DNA of 37,920 nucleotides from Acidimicrobiia bacterium (GCA_009694415.1 SHUZ01000006.1:1-37920); one strand, 5' to 3'; numbered from the stretch's first letter, positions 19,366 through 28,965 are shown. Program-made: numbers and translations. The notes: generated from the sequence alone by a model not told the origin.

Positions 19366-20715
19366 TCAGCCGGCATGGCGGCGGAACAACGTGATTTGCG
19401 GCAGCAGCCGTTCGCGCGTCTCGCCGTCGGTCACGCCCAACCCTTCTTCGGGAGCAAGGCAGAGCACACCAACTTTGCCTTCGACCAAGTTCTTGTGTAC
19501 TTGGTAGGCAGCCTCTCCGACATCGGGAAGCGCGTAGACCTTCGACAGCGTCGGGTGCACCCTTCCTTCGCAGATGGCGCGGTTGGCTTCCCATGCTTCG
19601 CGATAGTTCGCGAAGTGACATCCCTTGATCGTCTTGAGTTTCATCCATAGGTGTCTGTTGTCGTACTCGATGTTGAAACCGCTGGTGGCAGCGCAAGTGA
19701 TGATCATCCCACCGCGCTTCGCAACGAACACCGACGCACCCATAGTCGAGCGCCCGGGATGTTCGAACACAATGTCGGGATCAGCACCTGACACTTCACG
19801 AATCTTCTTGCCGAGACGCAACCACTCTGCAGGGTCCTGCGTGTGCTCGTCGGACCAGAAACGGTAACCCTCTGCCTTACGGTCAATCACCGCTTCTACG
19901 CCCAGCTCATTGAGCAATGCTGCGCGTTGCGGCGATGAGACCACGCCAACAGGTGTGCCTCCGCCATTCAGAACGTACTGGCACGCATACGCGCCGATGC
20001 CACCACTTGCACCCCACACAAGCACGGTCTGTCCTTGGGTCATCTGCGAACCGTTTGGGCTGACGATCATTCGGTAACTAGTGGAGTTGCAAAGCGCGTT
20101 TACTGCGGCCTCTTCCCAAGTGAGATGTGCGGGCTTCGGCATGATCTGGTTCGCCTTCACGATTGCAAGGTCAGCGAGCCCGCCGTAGTTCGTTTCGAAA
20201 CCCCAAATGCGTTGGTTGGTCGCGAGCATCGAGTCGTCGTGGGCCGATGGGTCTTGATCGTCTAGGTAGTTGCAATGCACGGTGATGTTGTCGCCGGCCT
20301 TCCAGTTACGAACGGCGGAACCAACGCGAACTACAACACCCGAAGCATCGGAGCCAATCACATGAAACGGCTGATCGTGGCGAGCGCCCCACATGCTTTC
20401 CCTACCAAGTCGTTTCAAGAAACCAAAGGTCGGCAGCGGTTCAAAGATCGAAGTCCAAACAGTGTTGAAGTTGATGGAGCTCGCCATGACGGCGATGACT
20501 GCTTCGTCGGGAGCTAGTTCTGGAAGCGGAAAATCTTCTACATGAATTGACGTGCGCGGGTCTTTGTCTTCGGATGCAACACCGGCGAACATTTCTTGCT
20601 CGTCAGCGCGCACGAGTGCTCCACGAACTCCTTCAGGAAGGGCGAGCGAAGAAATCTCCTCGCCGGGCGCACCCTCTAGGACAGCGGAACGGATGGCATC
20701 AATCTCTGTGGTCAT
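19366..20715 (-). CDS. ccr: Crotonyl-CoA carboxylase/reductase
   Basis: VMASSINFNTVWTSIFEPLPTFGFLKRLGRES; FHVIGSDASGVVVRVG; VLVWGASGGIGAYACQYVLNGGGTPVGVVSS. Confidence 0.93.
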   Translation of the reverse strand: MTTEIDAIRSAVLEGAPGEEISSLALPEGVRGALVRADEQEMFAGVASEDKDPRTSIHVEDFPLPELAPDEAVIAVMASSINFNTVWTSIFEPLPTFGFLKRLGRESMWGARHDQPFHVIGSDASGVVVRVGSAVRNWKAGDNITVHCNYLDDQDPSAHDDSMLATNQRIWGFETNYGGLADLAIVKANQIMPKPAHLTWEEAAVNALCNSTSYRMIVSPNGSQMTQGQTVLVWGASGGIGAYACQYVLNGGGTPVGVVSSPQRAALLNELGVEAVIDRKAEGYRFWSDEHTQDPAEWLRLGKKIREVSGADPDIVFEHPGRSTMGASVFVAKRGGMIITCAATSGFNIEYDNRHLWMKLKTIKGCHFANYREAWEANRAICEGRVHPTLSKVYALPDVGEAAYQVHKNLVEGKVGVLCLAPEEGLGVTDGETRERLLPQITLFRRHAG

Positions 20716-20808
20716 GGGCGCTGACGGTAGTTGGCCTCGACAGCGGCATGGGGGTCGGCACTACGATCCGCCTTAGTCCAGTCAGCAACTACACCTCTTG
20801 GAGATCGT

Positions 20809-21990
20809 ATGCCCGGTTCCGTAATCGTCTCAACAGCGCGTACCCCCATCGGCAAGCTCTCGGGCGCGCTCGCTTCATTCAGCGCGATGGATCTTGGCGG
20901 TATCGCGATCAAGGCAGCACTCGAGCGTGGAGCCGTTGGGCCGGAACAAGTCGACTACGTGATCATGGGACACGTATTGCAAGCGGGCCAGGGACAAATA
21001 ACAGCGCGCCAGGCTGCGGCGAACGCAGGCATCCCTATGAGTGTTCCAGCGATCACGATCAACAAGGTTTGTCTTTCAGGAATCAACGCGCTTTACCTGG
21101 CCGACCAGATGATCCAATCTGGCGATGCGGAGGTTGTTGTCGCTGGCGGTATGGAATCGATGACGAATGCTCCGTACTTTCTTCCGAAAGCGCGCGCCGG
21201 ATACCGAATGGGCAATAGCGAAATAGTCGACTCGCTCATCCACGATGGGCTGTGGTGCGCGTTCGACATGGAACACATGGGAACCAGCACACAGCGTTAC
21301 GCCAACGACCACACAATTGACCGTGCGGCACAAGACGACCTCGCCGCAAAGAGCCACGAGCGAGCAGCCGCTGCAATGAAGGAAGGCCGCTTCGCCGAAG
21401 AGATCACACCCGTACCGGTTAAGCAGCGCAGGGGTGAGCCGATACTCGTAGAAGAAGACGAGGGCGTACGTCCTGGCACAACTCTGGAATCGCTCGGCGC
21501 ACTCAGGCCTGCGTTCGACAAGGAAGGCACGATCACCGCTGGCAATGCTTCGCAAATATCCGATGGCGCCGCCGCGCTGATAGTCACCAGCGCCGAGAAA
21601 GCAGACGAACTCGGTTTGACGCCGATCGCCGAGTTGGTTGGCTTTGGCATGGTCGCCGGACCTGACCCGTCTCTGCTGCATCAGCCGTCGCGTTCCATCA
21701 AGCGCGCACTCGAGCAGGCGAATCTGCCGTTGGCGAAGGTCGACTTGTTCGAACTCAACGAAGCCTTCGCCGCCGTTGGTGTCGCAAGCATGCGTGACCT
21801 AGGGATCTCCGATGACGTCGTCAACGTGAACGGTGGCGCGATCGCACTCGGTCACCCCGTCGGAATGTCGGGAGCCCGGATCGTTTTGACACTGATCAAC
21901 GAACTTCGTCGCCGCGGTGGCGGGCTGGGAGCTGCAGCTTTGTGTGGCGGCGGTGGCCAAGGGGACGCGGCACTCATTCGCACGCTCTAG
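20809..21990 (+). CDS. Acetyl-CoA C-acetyltransferase (thiolase)
   Basis: [76 protein letters not shown]. Start trimmed to ATG 20809. Confidence 0.95.
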   Translation: MPGSVIVSTARTPIGKLSGALASFSAMDLGGIAIKAALERGAVGPEQVDYVIMGHVLQAGQGQITARQAAANAGIPMSVPAITINKVCLSGINALYLADQMIQSGDAEVVVAGGMESMTNAPYFLPKARAGYRMGNSEIVDSLIHDGLWCAFDMEHMGTSTQRYANDHTIDRAAQDDLAAKSHERAAAAMKEGRFAEEITPVPVKQRRGEPILVEEDEGVRPGTTLESLGALRPAFDKEGTITAGNASQISDGAAALIVTSAEKADELGLTPIAELVGFGMVAGPDPSLLHQPSRSIKRALEQANLPLAKVDLFELNEAFAAVGVASMRDLGISDDVVNVNGGAIALGHPVGMSGARIVLTLINELRRRGGGLGAAALCGGGGQGDAALIRTL

Positions 21991-22003
21991 CACCGAAGGT
22001 TTT

Positions 22004-22063
22004 GTTTCAACACGCGTTTTGAGCACCAGGGTGTCCCCTTTCGGCACCGAAATAGGGCGGGGT
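22004..22063 (+). repeat. Multi-palindrome intergenic repeat, copy 1
   Basis: GTTTCAACACGCGTTTTGAGCACCAGGGTGTCCCCTTTCGGCACCGAAATAGGGCGGGGT. Confidence 0.9.
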
Positions 22064-22128
22064 CCACGGAGGAGGCGCTGCCTGTCTGTAGCGTCTATTG
22101 ACGTAAGCACCCTTGATTGGAGACCGCC

Positions 22129-22236
22129 ATGTCCCAAGTCTCGCCCCCCGGAGAACCAACCCCGAGAGGAAACGCAGAGTTCAACGTTGGCGCTGCGCTT
22201 AGTTATACCTGGAAAACGTTCAATATGCATACCTAG
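22129..22236 (+). pseudogene. Truncated N-terminus of a putative integral membrane protein (35-codon ORF)
   Basis: ATG TCC ... TAG = MSQVSPPGEPTPRGNAEFNVGAALSYTWKTFNMHT*; GGAG upstream; 'F(N/D)VGAALSYxWKxF' resembles the start of actinobacterial membrane-domain proteins. Confidence 0.4.
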
Positions 22237-22305
22237 CGCTCAACTGTGAGTCAGTCGCCCCGATTGCTCAATAATTAAGCGACCAAAAGAAAAGGAGAAA
22301 TAACT

Positions 22306-22686
22306 ATGGAACTTGCAGCACCAGGAAGCAGTGAAGGATTCCTAGCGGTCGTCTACATCTTCTACATCGCAATACTTGTCTTCATTTTGGCGGGATTATG
22401 GAAAACATTCGCCAAGACCGGCCAAAGAGGCTGGACTGCGATCATTCCGATCCTGAATTCTGTGGTCCTGTTGAAGATCGTGAAGCGCCCACTCTGGTGG
22501 ATCATTCTGTTTTTCATTCCTTGCGTCGGGTTCGTCGTATGGATCATCGTTCTCAACGAGTTGTCCAAAGCGTTCGGCAAGCGAGTCGGGTTCACGGTCG
22601 GTTTGTTTCTGTTAGGTTTTGTCTTCTTCCCGATCCTTGGATTCGGAGACGCCGAATACGAACTCGAGAAGGATCCGCTCTTCTAA
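22306..22686 (+). CDS. Small integral membrane protein, DUF5684/signal-peptidase-I-like
   Basis: GWTAIIPILNSVVLLKIVKRPLWWIILFFIPCVGFVVWIIVLNELSKAFGKRVGFTVGLFLLGFVFFPILGFGDAEY; upstream RBS aaggag. Confidence 0.75.
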   Translation: MELAAPGSSEGFLAVVYIFYIAILVFILAGLWKTFAKTGQRGWTAIIPILNSVVLLKIVKRPLWWIILFFIPCVGFVVWIIVLNELSKAFGKRVGFTVGLFLLGFVFFPILGFGDAEYELEKDPLF

Positions 22687-22710
22687 ATACCAGCCCCAGA
22701 AATCAGTGCA

Positions 22711-22745
22711 CAAGGCCCGGGCACTATGCCCGGGCCTTGTTGTTT
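22711..22745 (+). terminator. Intrinsic terminator: perfect 13-bp stem CAAGGCCCGGGCA-CTA-TGCCCGGGCCTTG plus T-rich tail
   Basis: Read directly; 25 bp after the DUF5684-like CDS. Confidence 0.9.
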
Positions 22746-22770
22746 CGCGACCCACTTCACTCGGGTGCGG

Positions 22771-23193
22771 TCAGGTGGTAGTGCCGAGCCACGAGAAAGG
22801 AGTGCCGTTGAGGTTGCGTACAACCCAGAACGCAATCAACAGAAGCACAGCTGGTGCAATCCAGAAGTTTGGGAGATCGATACTGCGCCATGTCGGACCG
22901 CCCAACGCCTTCGTCAGCCAAACGAACATCGCCCAGAAAATGAAAGGGATGGCCAGGACCGCGAGGATATTGAAATCGACAGCCGCGCCAACGTTGCCCC
23001 GAAAGAGGTGGTGTGCCGCTCGGGTACCGCCGCAGCCAGGACAATCGAGACCCGTAACCGCGCGGAACGGGCAAACTGGCGGCCCCCCTGTCGGATCAAC
23101 GATTCCCACGACAGCACACCCGACTACAAGCAGCGCGCCTGCGAGTACCGGACCAGCTACCGGTCGACGCACGCGCGCTGACGTCACAATCAT
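22771..23193 (-). CDS. DUF2752 family membrane protein
   Basis: GPPVCPFRAVTGLDCPGCGGTRAAHHLFRGNVGAAVDFN. Confidence 0.88.
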   Translation of the reverse strand: MIVTSARVRRPVAGPVLAGALLVVGCAVVGIVDPTGGPPVCPFRAVTGLDCPGCGGTRAAHHLFRGNVGAAVDFNILAVLAIPFIFWAMFVWLTKALGGPTWRSIDLPNFWIAPAVLLLIAFWVVRNLNGTPFSWLGTTT

Positions 23194-23216
23194 GGCGCCA
23201 GACTAAGCCAATCCCC

Positions 23217-23280
23217 GTTTCAACACGCGTTTTGAGCACCAGGGTGCTCAGATTCAGCGATGTAATGGAGCGTTGGGGTT
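23217..23280 (+). repeat. Multi-palindrome intergenic repeat, copy 2
   Basis: GTTTCAACACGCGTTTTGAGCACCAGGGTGCTCAGATTCAGCGATGTAATGGAGCGTTGGGGTT. Confidence 0.92.
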
Positions 23281-23286
23281 GTGCAA

Positions 23287-23901
23287 CTACGTCGTTACCT
23301 CTCGACGGCCTTCTAGGGCTCTTCCTAGCGTCACTTCGTCTGCGTATTCCAAGTCGCCGCCCACTGGCAGTCCACTCGCTATCCGCGTAACACGCACGTC
23401 GGGCGCAACTTCTTTGACCGCCCGAGCCAAGTACATCGCCGTGACTTCGCCATCGGTGTTGGGGTTAGTAGCCAAAATCACTTCAGTCACGCCCTCCGCG
23501 CGTACGCGATCCAACAACTCGCGAACCCGCAGTTGATCTGGACCGACTCCCTCGATCGGCGAGATCGTTCCCTGCAGCACGTGATACCTGCCAACAAACT
23601 CGTGTGTCCGCTCAACCGCGACGATGTCGCGCGGTTCTTCCACAACACACAGGACCGTCAAGTCCCTTCGTCCATCACGACAGAACGAACACAAGTCGCC
23701 CTCCGCGATGTTGAAACACACATTGCACCAAGAAATTCGCTCCTTGACTTCGACAATCGCTGCGGCAAGACGGTTCGCGTCTTCTGCTGGAATCTTGAGC
23801 AAGTGGTACGCAATGCGCTGAGCGGACTTCGGACCAATTCCTGGCAACCGCCCTAGTTCGTCGATGACCCGTTGAACGGGTCCCTCGTAGAGCGATGCCA
23901 C
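23287..23901 (-). CDS. recR: Recombination protein RecR
   Basis: [62 protein letters not shown]. Confidence 0.97.
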   Translation of the reverse strand: MASLYEGPVQRVIDELGRLPGIGPKSAQRIAYHLLKIPAEDANRLAAAIVEVKERISWCNVCFNIAEGDLCSFCRDGRRDLTVLCVVEEPRDIVAVERTHEFVGRYHVLQGTISPIEGVGPDQLRVRELLDRVRAEGVTEVILATNPNTDGEVTAMYLARAVKEVAPDVRVTRIASGLPVGGDLEYADEVTLGRALEGRREVTT

Positions 23902-23910
23902 TGGAACCCG

Positions 23911-24240
23911 TTAGCCAAGCCCGAAGGCAGAGAGATCTAGGCCTCCGGTTACGCCACCCATCCGTTGCGATTGCAACTCTTGACTCATCCGCATCGCTTC
24001 AGTCACGGCAGCGAGAACGAGGTCCTCAAGCATCTCGACATCTTCAGGGTCAACAACCTCGGGCGCAATCGATACAGAGCGCAACTCGCCAGAACCCGTC
24101 ACGACCGCCGTGACCAATCCGCCACCGGCACTCGCTTCGACAGTCTCCGATGCGAGTGCCTCCTGGGCAGCGACCATGTCTTCTTGCATCTTCTGCACTT
24201 GGCGCATCATCGGATTTACTTGCGGCTTCTGCTTCGACAC
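23911..24240 (-). CDS. YbaB/EbfC family nucleoid-associated protein
   Basis: MRQVQKMQEDMVAAQEALASETVEASAGGGLVTAVVTGSGELRSVSIAPEVVDPEDVEMLEDLV; start trimmed to GTG 24240 after GAGGGAG. Confidence 0.93.
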   Translation of the reverse strand: MSKQKPQVNPMMRQVQKMQEDMVAAQEALASETVEASAGGGLVTAVVTGSGELRSVSIAPEVVDPEDVEMLEDLVLAAVTEAMRMSQELQSQRMGGVTGGLDLSAFGLG

Positions 24241-24271
24241 GATGTGCTCCCTCGGTGGTGTCGTGCCCGGG

Positions 24272-26125
24272 CTAGCGGGGCTGTTCGGTGACCACGGTCG
24301 CGCCAAATGCGGTCTCGAGGCGGGAAATGGAATCTAGTGCGGGCATGCCTTCGGGTGGAGAGTCTTGGAGTTCATCGGGATCAACAAGATCGATGTGGGG
24401 TTCATCGGAGTCCGCACTCTCCTTCAATTCGGCAGCCGCCGCGTGCGCTTCACGACGAGCGCGAGGGCCCTCGTCGACAGCCCATTCATGAATCGCGAAT
24501 GAGAATTTCGGGGGAGAACCCAACTCGACAATGAACGCTTTTCGAATCGTGTCGGCTTCTTTGTGGAATCGCGGCCTCACGGAGTCCATGCGCGACTTCT
24601 CGACACCGAATACAACAACGTTTCCATCTACGCGTAATGGATGCGCGTCTTGAACTGCGGTCCTCAAACCTCGTGGAAGTGCTTCGAGTACCCGCTCCCA
24701 CGCGGCTACAGCATCGTCGAGCGAGAATGTTGGAGCAACCTCGGCAGGCTCGTTCGCTACGGCCTCGTTCGCTACGGCCTCGTTCGCTACGGCCTCGTTC
24801 GCTACAGGTGCTGGGGTGGGCGGCGCTTCTGTGATTGGTGCTGGCGGCGGCACAACGTCGGCGTCGTTCCCCTTGCGGAACGCGCCAAGCGCTCGCTTCT
24901 TGCCGGTCACTTCACTTGGTAATGGCGCGGAGGCTGCGGGAGCAGGCGTAGGCGCCGCCTCTGCCGAGACAACTCCCCTCGCCTCTAAGCGATCGACGCG
25001 ATCTGCAAGTGCCTGCAACGGCCCACCCGTATCGCGGCGCGCAAGGCGGACCAACGCAATTTCTAACGTGAGACGCGGATCAATCGCTTCGCGGGAACGC
25101 ATGTCATTGACGGCTTGACCAAGTGTCTCGAGCGAGCGGACAAGCGCTGCATTGCCAAGCGTCTCACCAGCCGCGCGCACGCGTACAAGTTCATCGTCTG
25201 GTGCATCGACTACGACGCGCCCGCGGCCTGCAGTCAGAACGAACGCGTCGCGCAAGGTACGGAGTAGATCTTCGGCGACCCGGCGCGGTTCATGGCCAGC
25301 GTCTAGCAACGCTGCCGCGCCGGCTAGCGCCCCAGCAGGATCTTCGGCACCTATCGCATCGAGCACTGCGAGCCGCGCCTCTAATGGTGCGCCGCCGAGC
25401 GATCGCTCTACATGTTCGACAGTTAGCGAACCATCTGATTGGGCAAGAACACGATCCAGCACGGACAATGCATCGCGCGCAGAGCCCTTACCGGCGCGCG
25501 CAATTATCGCCAATGCTTCGGGTGCAGCTTCGACGCCTTCGTTCGTAAGCACATTCTGAAGAGTCGTTACTAGGTCCTCTGAAGAGAGCAACGAGAAATC
25601 GAAGTGCTGAGTGCGTGATCTGACTGTCGGCAGCACTTTGTCGGTTTCAGTGGTTGCCAATATGAACACGACATGCGCGGGTGGTTCTTCAAGAGTCTTG
25701 AGCAACGTGTTCGATGCTTCTTTGGTGAGCATGTGAACTTCGTCGAGCAGATACACCTTGCGTTTCGAAGTCGCACCGAGCCCGAGATTGATGCGCGCGA
25801 CAAGGTCTCGAGCATCATCGACACCGCGGTTAGAAGCGGCGTCGAGTTCGATCAGATCACTGAAAGTGCCGCGCGTAATGGACTCACAGTTTTCACACAC
25901 ACAACACGGTTCTCCGTCGTCACCGAGGTCGAGGCAGTTGACGGCTTTAGCGAGAATGCGCGCTGTCGTGGTCTTGCCGGTACCACGGGGTCCCGATAAC
26001 AAATATGCATGCCCGACGCGTCCCTCGCTCACTGCGTTGCGTAACGAAGTCGTGACGTGGTCTTGGCCGATGAGTTCGGCAAAGCGTTGCGGGCGGTACT
26101 TTCGATATAGGGACTGGTATGTCAC
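24272..26125 (-). CDS. dnaX: DNA polymerase III subunit gamma/tau
   Basis: YQSLYRKYRPQRFAELIGQDHVTTSLRNAV; LLSGPRGTGKTTTARILAKAVNC; CCVCENCESI; LDEVHMLTKEASNTLLKTLEEPP. Start trimmed to GTG 26125. Confidence 0.96.
   Translation of the reverse strand: MTYQSLYRKYRPQRFAELIGQDHVTTSLRNAVSEGRVGHAYLLSGPRGTGKTTTARILAKAVNCLDLGDDGEPCCVCENCESITRGTFSDLIELDAASNRGVDDARDLVARINLGLGATSKRKVYLLDEVHMLTKEASNTLLKTLEEPPAHVVFILATTETDKVLPTVRSRTQHFDFSLLSSEDLVTTLQNVLTNEGVEAAPEALAIIARAGKGSARDALSVLDRVLAQSDGSLTVEHVERSLGGAPLEARLAVLDAIGAEDPAGALAGAAALLDAGHEPRRVAEDLLRTLRDAFVLTAGRGRVVVDAPDDELVRVRAAGETLGNAALVRSLETLGQAVNDMRSREAIDPRLTLEIALVRLARRDTGGPLQALADRVDRLEARGVVSAEAAPTPAPAASAPLPSEVTGKKRALGAFRKGNDADVVPPPAPITEAPPTPAPVANEAVANEAVANEAVANEPAEVAPTFSLDDAVAAWERVLEALPRGLRTAVQDAHPLRVDGNVVVFGVEKSRMDSVRPRFHKEADTIRKAFIVELGSPPKFSFAIHEWAVDEGPRARREAHAAAAELKESADSDEPHIDLVDPDELQDSPPEGMPALDSISRLETAFGATVVTEQPR
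24749..24805. repeat. 15-bp tandem repeat (CTCGTTCGCTACGGC, ~3.8 copies) within dnaX, encoding (NEAVA)n
   Basis: Identical units read at 24749, 24764, 24779, 24794. Confidence 0.97.
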
Positions 26126-26257
26126 AGGTTGGACCTTACCGCCGTGTACGGACGTCGACTTCGTAACTAAATGCGGACCGTGCACCCGCCTTCGACCCGA
26201 CGCCCTAGGACGCGCCGTTCGCATTCGGCTCAGACCAGGCAACCCTACGGCACACAA

Positions 26258-26345
26258 GATTGCCCGCTGAGAGCTGCTTCCTTCCGGACCTGACTCGATT
26301 CACGAGATCCCATTGCGTAGGACCCGGCCCTCGACGTCAAACGCG
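26258..26345 (-). ncRNA. ffs: Signal recognition particle RNA (4.5S/small type); ends approximate
   Basis: Minus strand GGGCCGGGTCCTACGCAATGGGATCTCGTGAATCGAGTCAGGTCCGGAAGGAAGCAGCTCTCAGCGGGCAA contains the conserved SRP apical motif CAGGTCCGGAAGGAAGCAGC; location upstream of dnaX. Confidence 0.9.
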
Positions 26346-26546
26346 AGTCGCCTTTCCTATGACGGCTCGGGCCTTAGACAGGGATTCAGCCCCCCATACG
26401 TGGATTTGGGGTACAGGGCACCACGAACTCCCCACTTAGCACGGTCCGCGTGCGAACGGTAGCAGCGGCTGCACGGCACACAGAATCCGATGGTGGCCCA
26501 ACTACGATCCACTCCTTGCAGCGACTCGCAAAACGCGTCTCTGCTT

Positions 26547-26634
26547 GGAGGGATGCGAGAGCGGCCGAATCGGCACGCTTGGAAAGCGTGTGTGGGGAAA
26601 CTCACCGTGGGTTCGAATCCCACTCCCTCCGCCA
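26547..26634 (+). tRNA. tRNA-Ser(GGA), CCA encoded
   Basis: GGAGGGATGCGAGAGCGGCCGAATCGGCACGCTTGGAAAGCGTG...GTGGGTTCGAATCCCACTCCCTCCGCCA; anticodon GGA; long variable arm. Confidence 0.95.
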
Positions 26635-26640
26635 ATCTGC

Positions 26641-26686
26641 GGCGCTCCGACTAATCCCGGTCTATGCAAATGTCATACGGAGCGCC
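26641..26686 (+). other. Inverted repeat GGCGCTCCG...CGGAGCGCC (9-bp perfect arms, 28-nt loop) downstream of tRNA-Ser
   Basis: Read directly. Confidence 0.5.
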
Positions 26687-26728
26687 TAGAGTGCCCTCGT
26701 TCTATTGCAGATGATCCGGGAGACGACA

Positions 26729-27628
26729 ATGTCTAGGTTGACGAATAAGGCACGCACGGCGGTTGTTGTAGGTGTAATCGCGGGCCTCGGGGTAACGGGA
26801 ATAGCCGGTGGAGCCGCAACGAAGGAAGCAACGCGCGTAACGCTCGGCGCGTCCCAGCCTGCCAATGCGCCAGGGCAGAGCCTCGCATTAGCCCGCGTGA
26901 CCATTCCGGGGGGCGTGACGTTGTCGGAGCACTACCACGAGGGAACTCAAGTAGCCCGCGTGATGTCCGGCAGGCTGAGCTATACGCTGGCCAGTGGGAC
27001 AGCCCTGCTAACGAGGGCTGGCACGACGAACGCGATTCAGATAGCTGGACCCAAGACGATTGTGTTGCGAAGAGGCGACACGATCGTGGAAAACGCTGGT
27101 CTCGCGCACTTTTCTGAGAATAAGACCAAGCGCCCCGTGATCATCATCTTGACCTCATTGCTAGCCAATGGAGCTCCTTCAGCGACCCCCGTTGGTAAGG
27201 GCGCGCCCGGCACTCCAATCACGATCAAGTCAGTGATTGCGTCTACCGGCAAGACCACATACTCCGTTGGACCGGAAGGCGAGCACACTTACGGCCAGAA
27301 CCGCTTGGTTGGACCATCGACCGTTGACGGCCAAGCAGTTATTGTCGAAATGTTGGGGAACGTCAACTACACGAACGGTAGCGGTCCCACATTCGGCTTC
27401 GTCACCTTCATGTTCGCCGACGGCTCAACACTTGCAACCACCTTCGCTGGAATATCCCAAGCGACCGCAGAAGGTGGCGCCAACTTCACCACAACTATGG
27501 GCGTGATCGGTGGCACCGGAAAGTACGCCGCGGTTACAGGCGGCACGGGAACCTTCATCGGCTCGCGCACAGCGGCCATTGGTGCGAACGTGGAAAGCAC
27601 GTTCTCGCTTCGCCTTATCAACAACTGA
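26729..27628 (+). CDS. Secreted cupin-domain protein with C-terminal allene-oxide-cyclase-like barrel
   Basis: Signal peptide/TM (TAVVVGVIAGLGVTGIAGGAA); cupin motif LSEHYHEGTQVARVMSGRLSYTL; C-terminal GFVTFMFADGSTLATTFAG...GVIGGTGKYAAVTGGTGTFIGSR. Start trimmed to ATG 26729. Confidence 0.7.
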   Translation: MSRLTNKARTAVVVGVIAGLGVTGIAGGAATKEATRVTLGASQPANAPGQSLALARVTIPGGVTLSEHYHEGTQVARVMSGRLSYTLASGTALLTRAGTTNAIQIAGPKTIVLRRGDTIVENAGLAHFSENKTKRPVIIILTSLLANGAPSATPVGKGAPGTPITIKSVIASTGKTTYSVGPEGEHTYGQNRLVGPSTVDGQAVIVEMLGNVNYTNGSGPTFGFVTFMFADGSTLATTFAGISQATAEGGANFTTTMGVIGGTGKYAAVTGGTGTFIGSRTAAIGANVESTFSLRLINN

Positions 27629-27690
27629 CGACCTAACTATGCGGTGACCCAAGGTCCCCGACACTAACCAAACACAACCAGAGGAAACCT

Positions 27691-28965
27691 ATGCGCAAAT
27701 TGATCATCACCGCAGTTGTTATCGCCACGCTCGGCCTAGCTGGCTGTTCTAACAGCGACTCCGACGGCGAGTCCTCGGATAAACCAATCAAGGTCGGTGC
27801 ACTTCTCGACTTGACCGGCCCCGGCAAGACCCTCGGTATCGCAAGTAAAGCCGCTCTCGAAGCAGGCGTCATAGACGCTAAGGCCGACGGAGTAACCGTG
27901 GAACTAACCGTTGTCGATACCGGCAGCGTCCCTGCGACGGCGCTCTCTGAGATGCAGAGCCTGTTTGGCAAAGGTATCCACGCATTCGTAGGACCGCAAT
28001 CGAGTTCGGAGGCGCGCGAAATCCTTCCGGCGGCACAGGAGGCCGGTGCGATCATTGTGAGCCAAGGAAGTACGGCGTCGTCGCTCGCATTCGACAACGA
28101 CGCGCTCTTCCGCATGTTGCCTACCGACGTTGTAGAGGGCAAGGCAGCCGCGGACCTCATCACGAGCGGTGTCAAGACCTACGCGGTCGTGGCACATCGC
28201 GATGATGCCGGAAACAACGGACTCGCAAAGACGGTTACGGGCGATGTCACCGCGAACGGTGGCATCGTGATACCAGGTCCTTCTTATGCCCCAGACGCAA
28301 CAAACTTCGGACCGATCGCAGCGTTGATCGGCGCGACCATCGATGGCGCCCGTGCAGAGGCGAAGGCCGCTGGCGGTGAGACCCGCGTAGTGCTCTACCT
28401 CGCAGGATTCGATGAAGTCGCCTCGATTGCTACAGAGGCGGCCAAACTGAAGGCGTTTGATGGCATTCCGTGGTTTGGTGGCGACGGGTCTGCACAGAGT
28501 GCTGCGCTCATCGCGAATGCCTCGACAGACGCTTTCCTTGTCGAGCAAGCTGCCGGATATGACAGCCCGCTTCCGACGCTCGGCCGCGATAAGAAGCCTC
28601 CCTCCGACGCCCTTAACGCAGCATTGAACCCGTACGACAAAATTGATGATCCCCTACCGCTGGGCGCGTACGACGCCCTGATGCTGATCATCGAGGCACA
28701 GCAATCTGCTGGCACCACGGCGATCGGGCCCAAGCTTTGGAGCGCATTCGCCACGGCAGCAGAGACATACACCGGCGTCACAGGTGCAACGGTCCTCAAC
28801 TCGGCTGGCGACCGTGCATCCGGGGAGTTCGGGTACTGGGGTGTCTGCGTTGCCGAAGCGGGATTCGAATGGCATATGAACGGAACCTGGGTGCCACCGA
28901 AGGCCTCCGCGACACTTGGAACCATCGAGTACTGGGGATGCGGCAAGGACTCGGTCAGTAAGTAA
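27691..28965 (+). CDS. ABC transporter substrate-binding lipoprotein (branched-chain amino-acid/LivK type)
   Basis: Lipobox LAGCSN; IKVGALLDLTGPGKTLGIASKAALEAGV; FVGPQSSSEAREILPAAQEAGAIIVSQGSTASSLA. Confidence 0.88.
   Translation: MRKLIITAVVIATLGLAGCSNSDSDGESSDKPIKVGALLDLTGPGKTLGIASKAALEAGVIDAKADGVTVELTVVDTGSVPATALSEMQSLFGKGIHAFVGPQSSSEAREILPAAQEAGAIIVSQGSTASSLAFDNDALFRMLPTDVVEGKAAADLITSGVKTYAVVAHRDDAGNNGLAKTVTGDVTANGGIVIPGPSYAPDATNFGPIAALIGATIDGARAEAKAAGGETRVVLYLAGFDEVASIATEAAKLKAFDGIPWFGGDGSAQSAALIANASTDAFLVEQAAGYDSPLPTLGRDKKPPSDALNAALNPYDKIDDPLPLGAYDALMLIIEAQQSAGTTAIGPKLWSAFATAAETYTGVTGATVLNSAGDRASGEFGYWGVCVAEAGFEWHMNGTWVPPKASATLGTIEYWGCGKDSVSK

Noticed and set aside
19320-19376. ATGCCGG...CCGGCAT and GCTGG-ATC-CCAGC inverted repeats at the ccr 3' end
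   Set aside because: Short arms, partly inside coding sequence; not distinguishable from chance in high-GC DNA.
24850-24930. dnaX programmed frameshift site producing gamma
   Set aside because: No A-rich slippery heptamer seen in the GKKRALGAFRKG region; only GAAG/CAAG-type codons.
26357-26635. ORF 'MAEGVGFEPTVSFPTHAFQACRFGRSRIPPS...' on the minus strand
   Set aside because: It is the antisense translation of tRNA-Ser(GGA), a well-known spurious ORF type.
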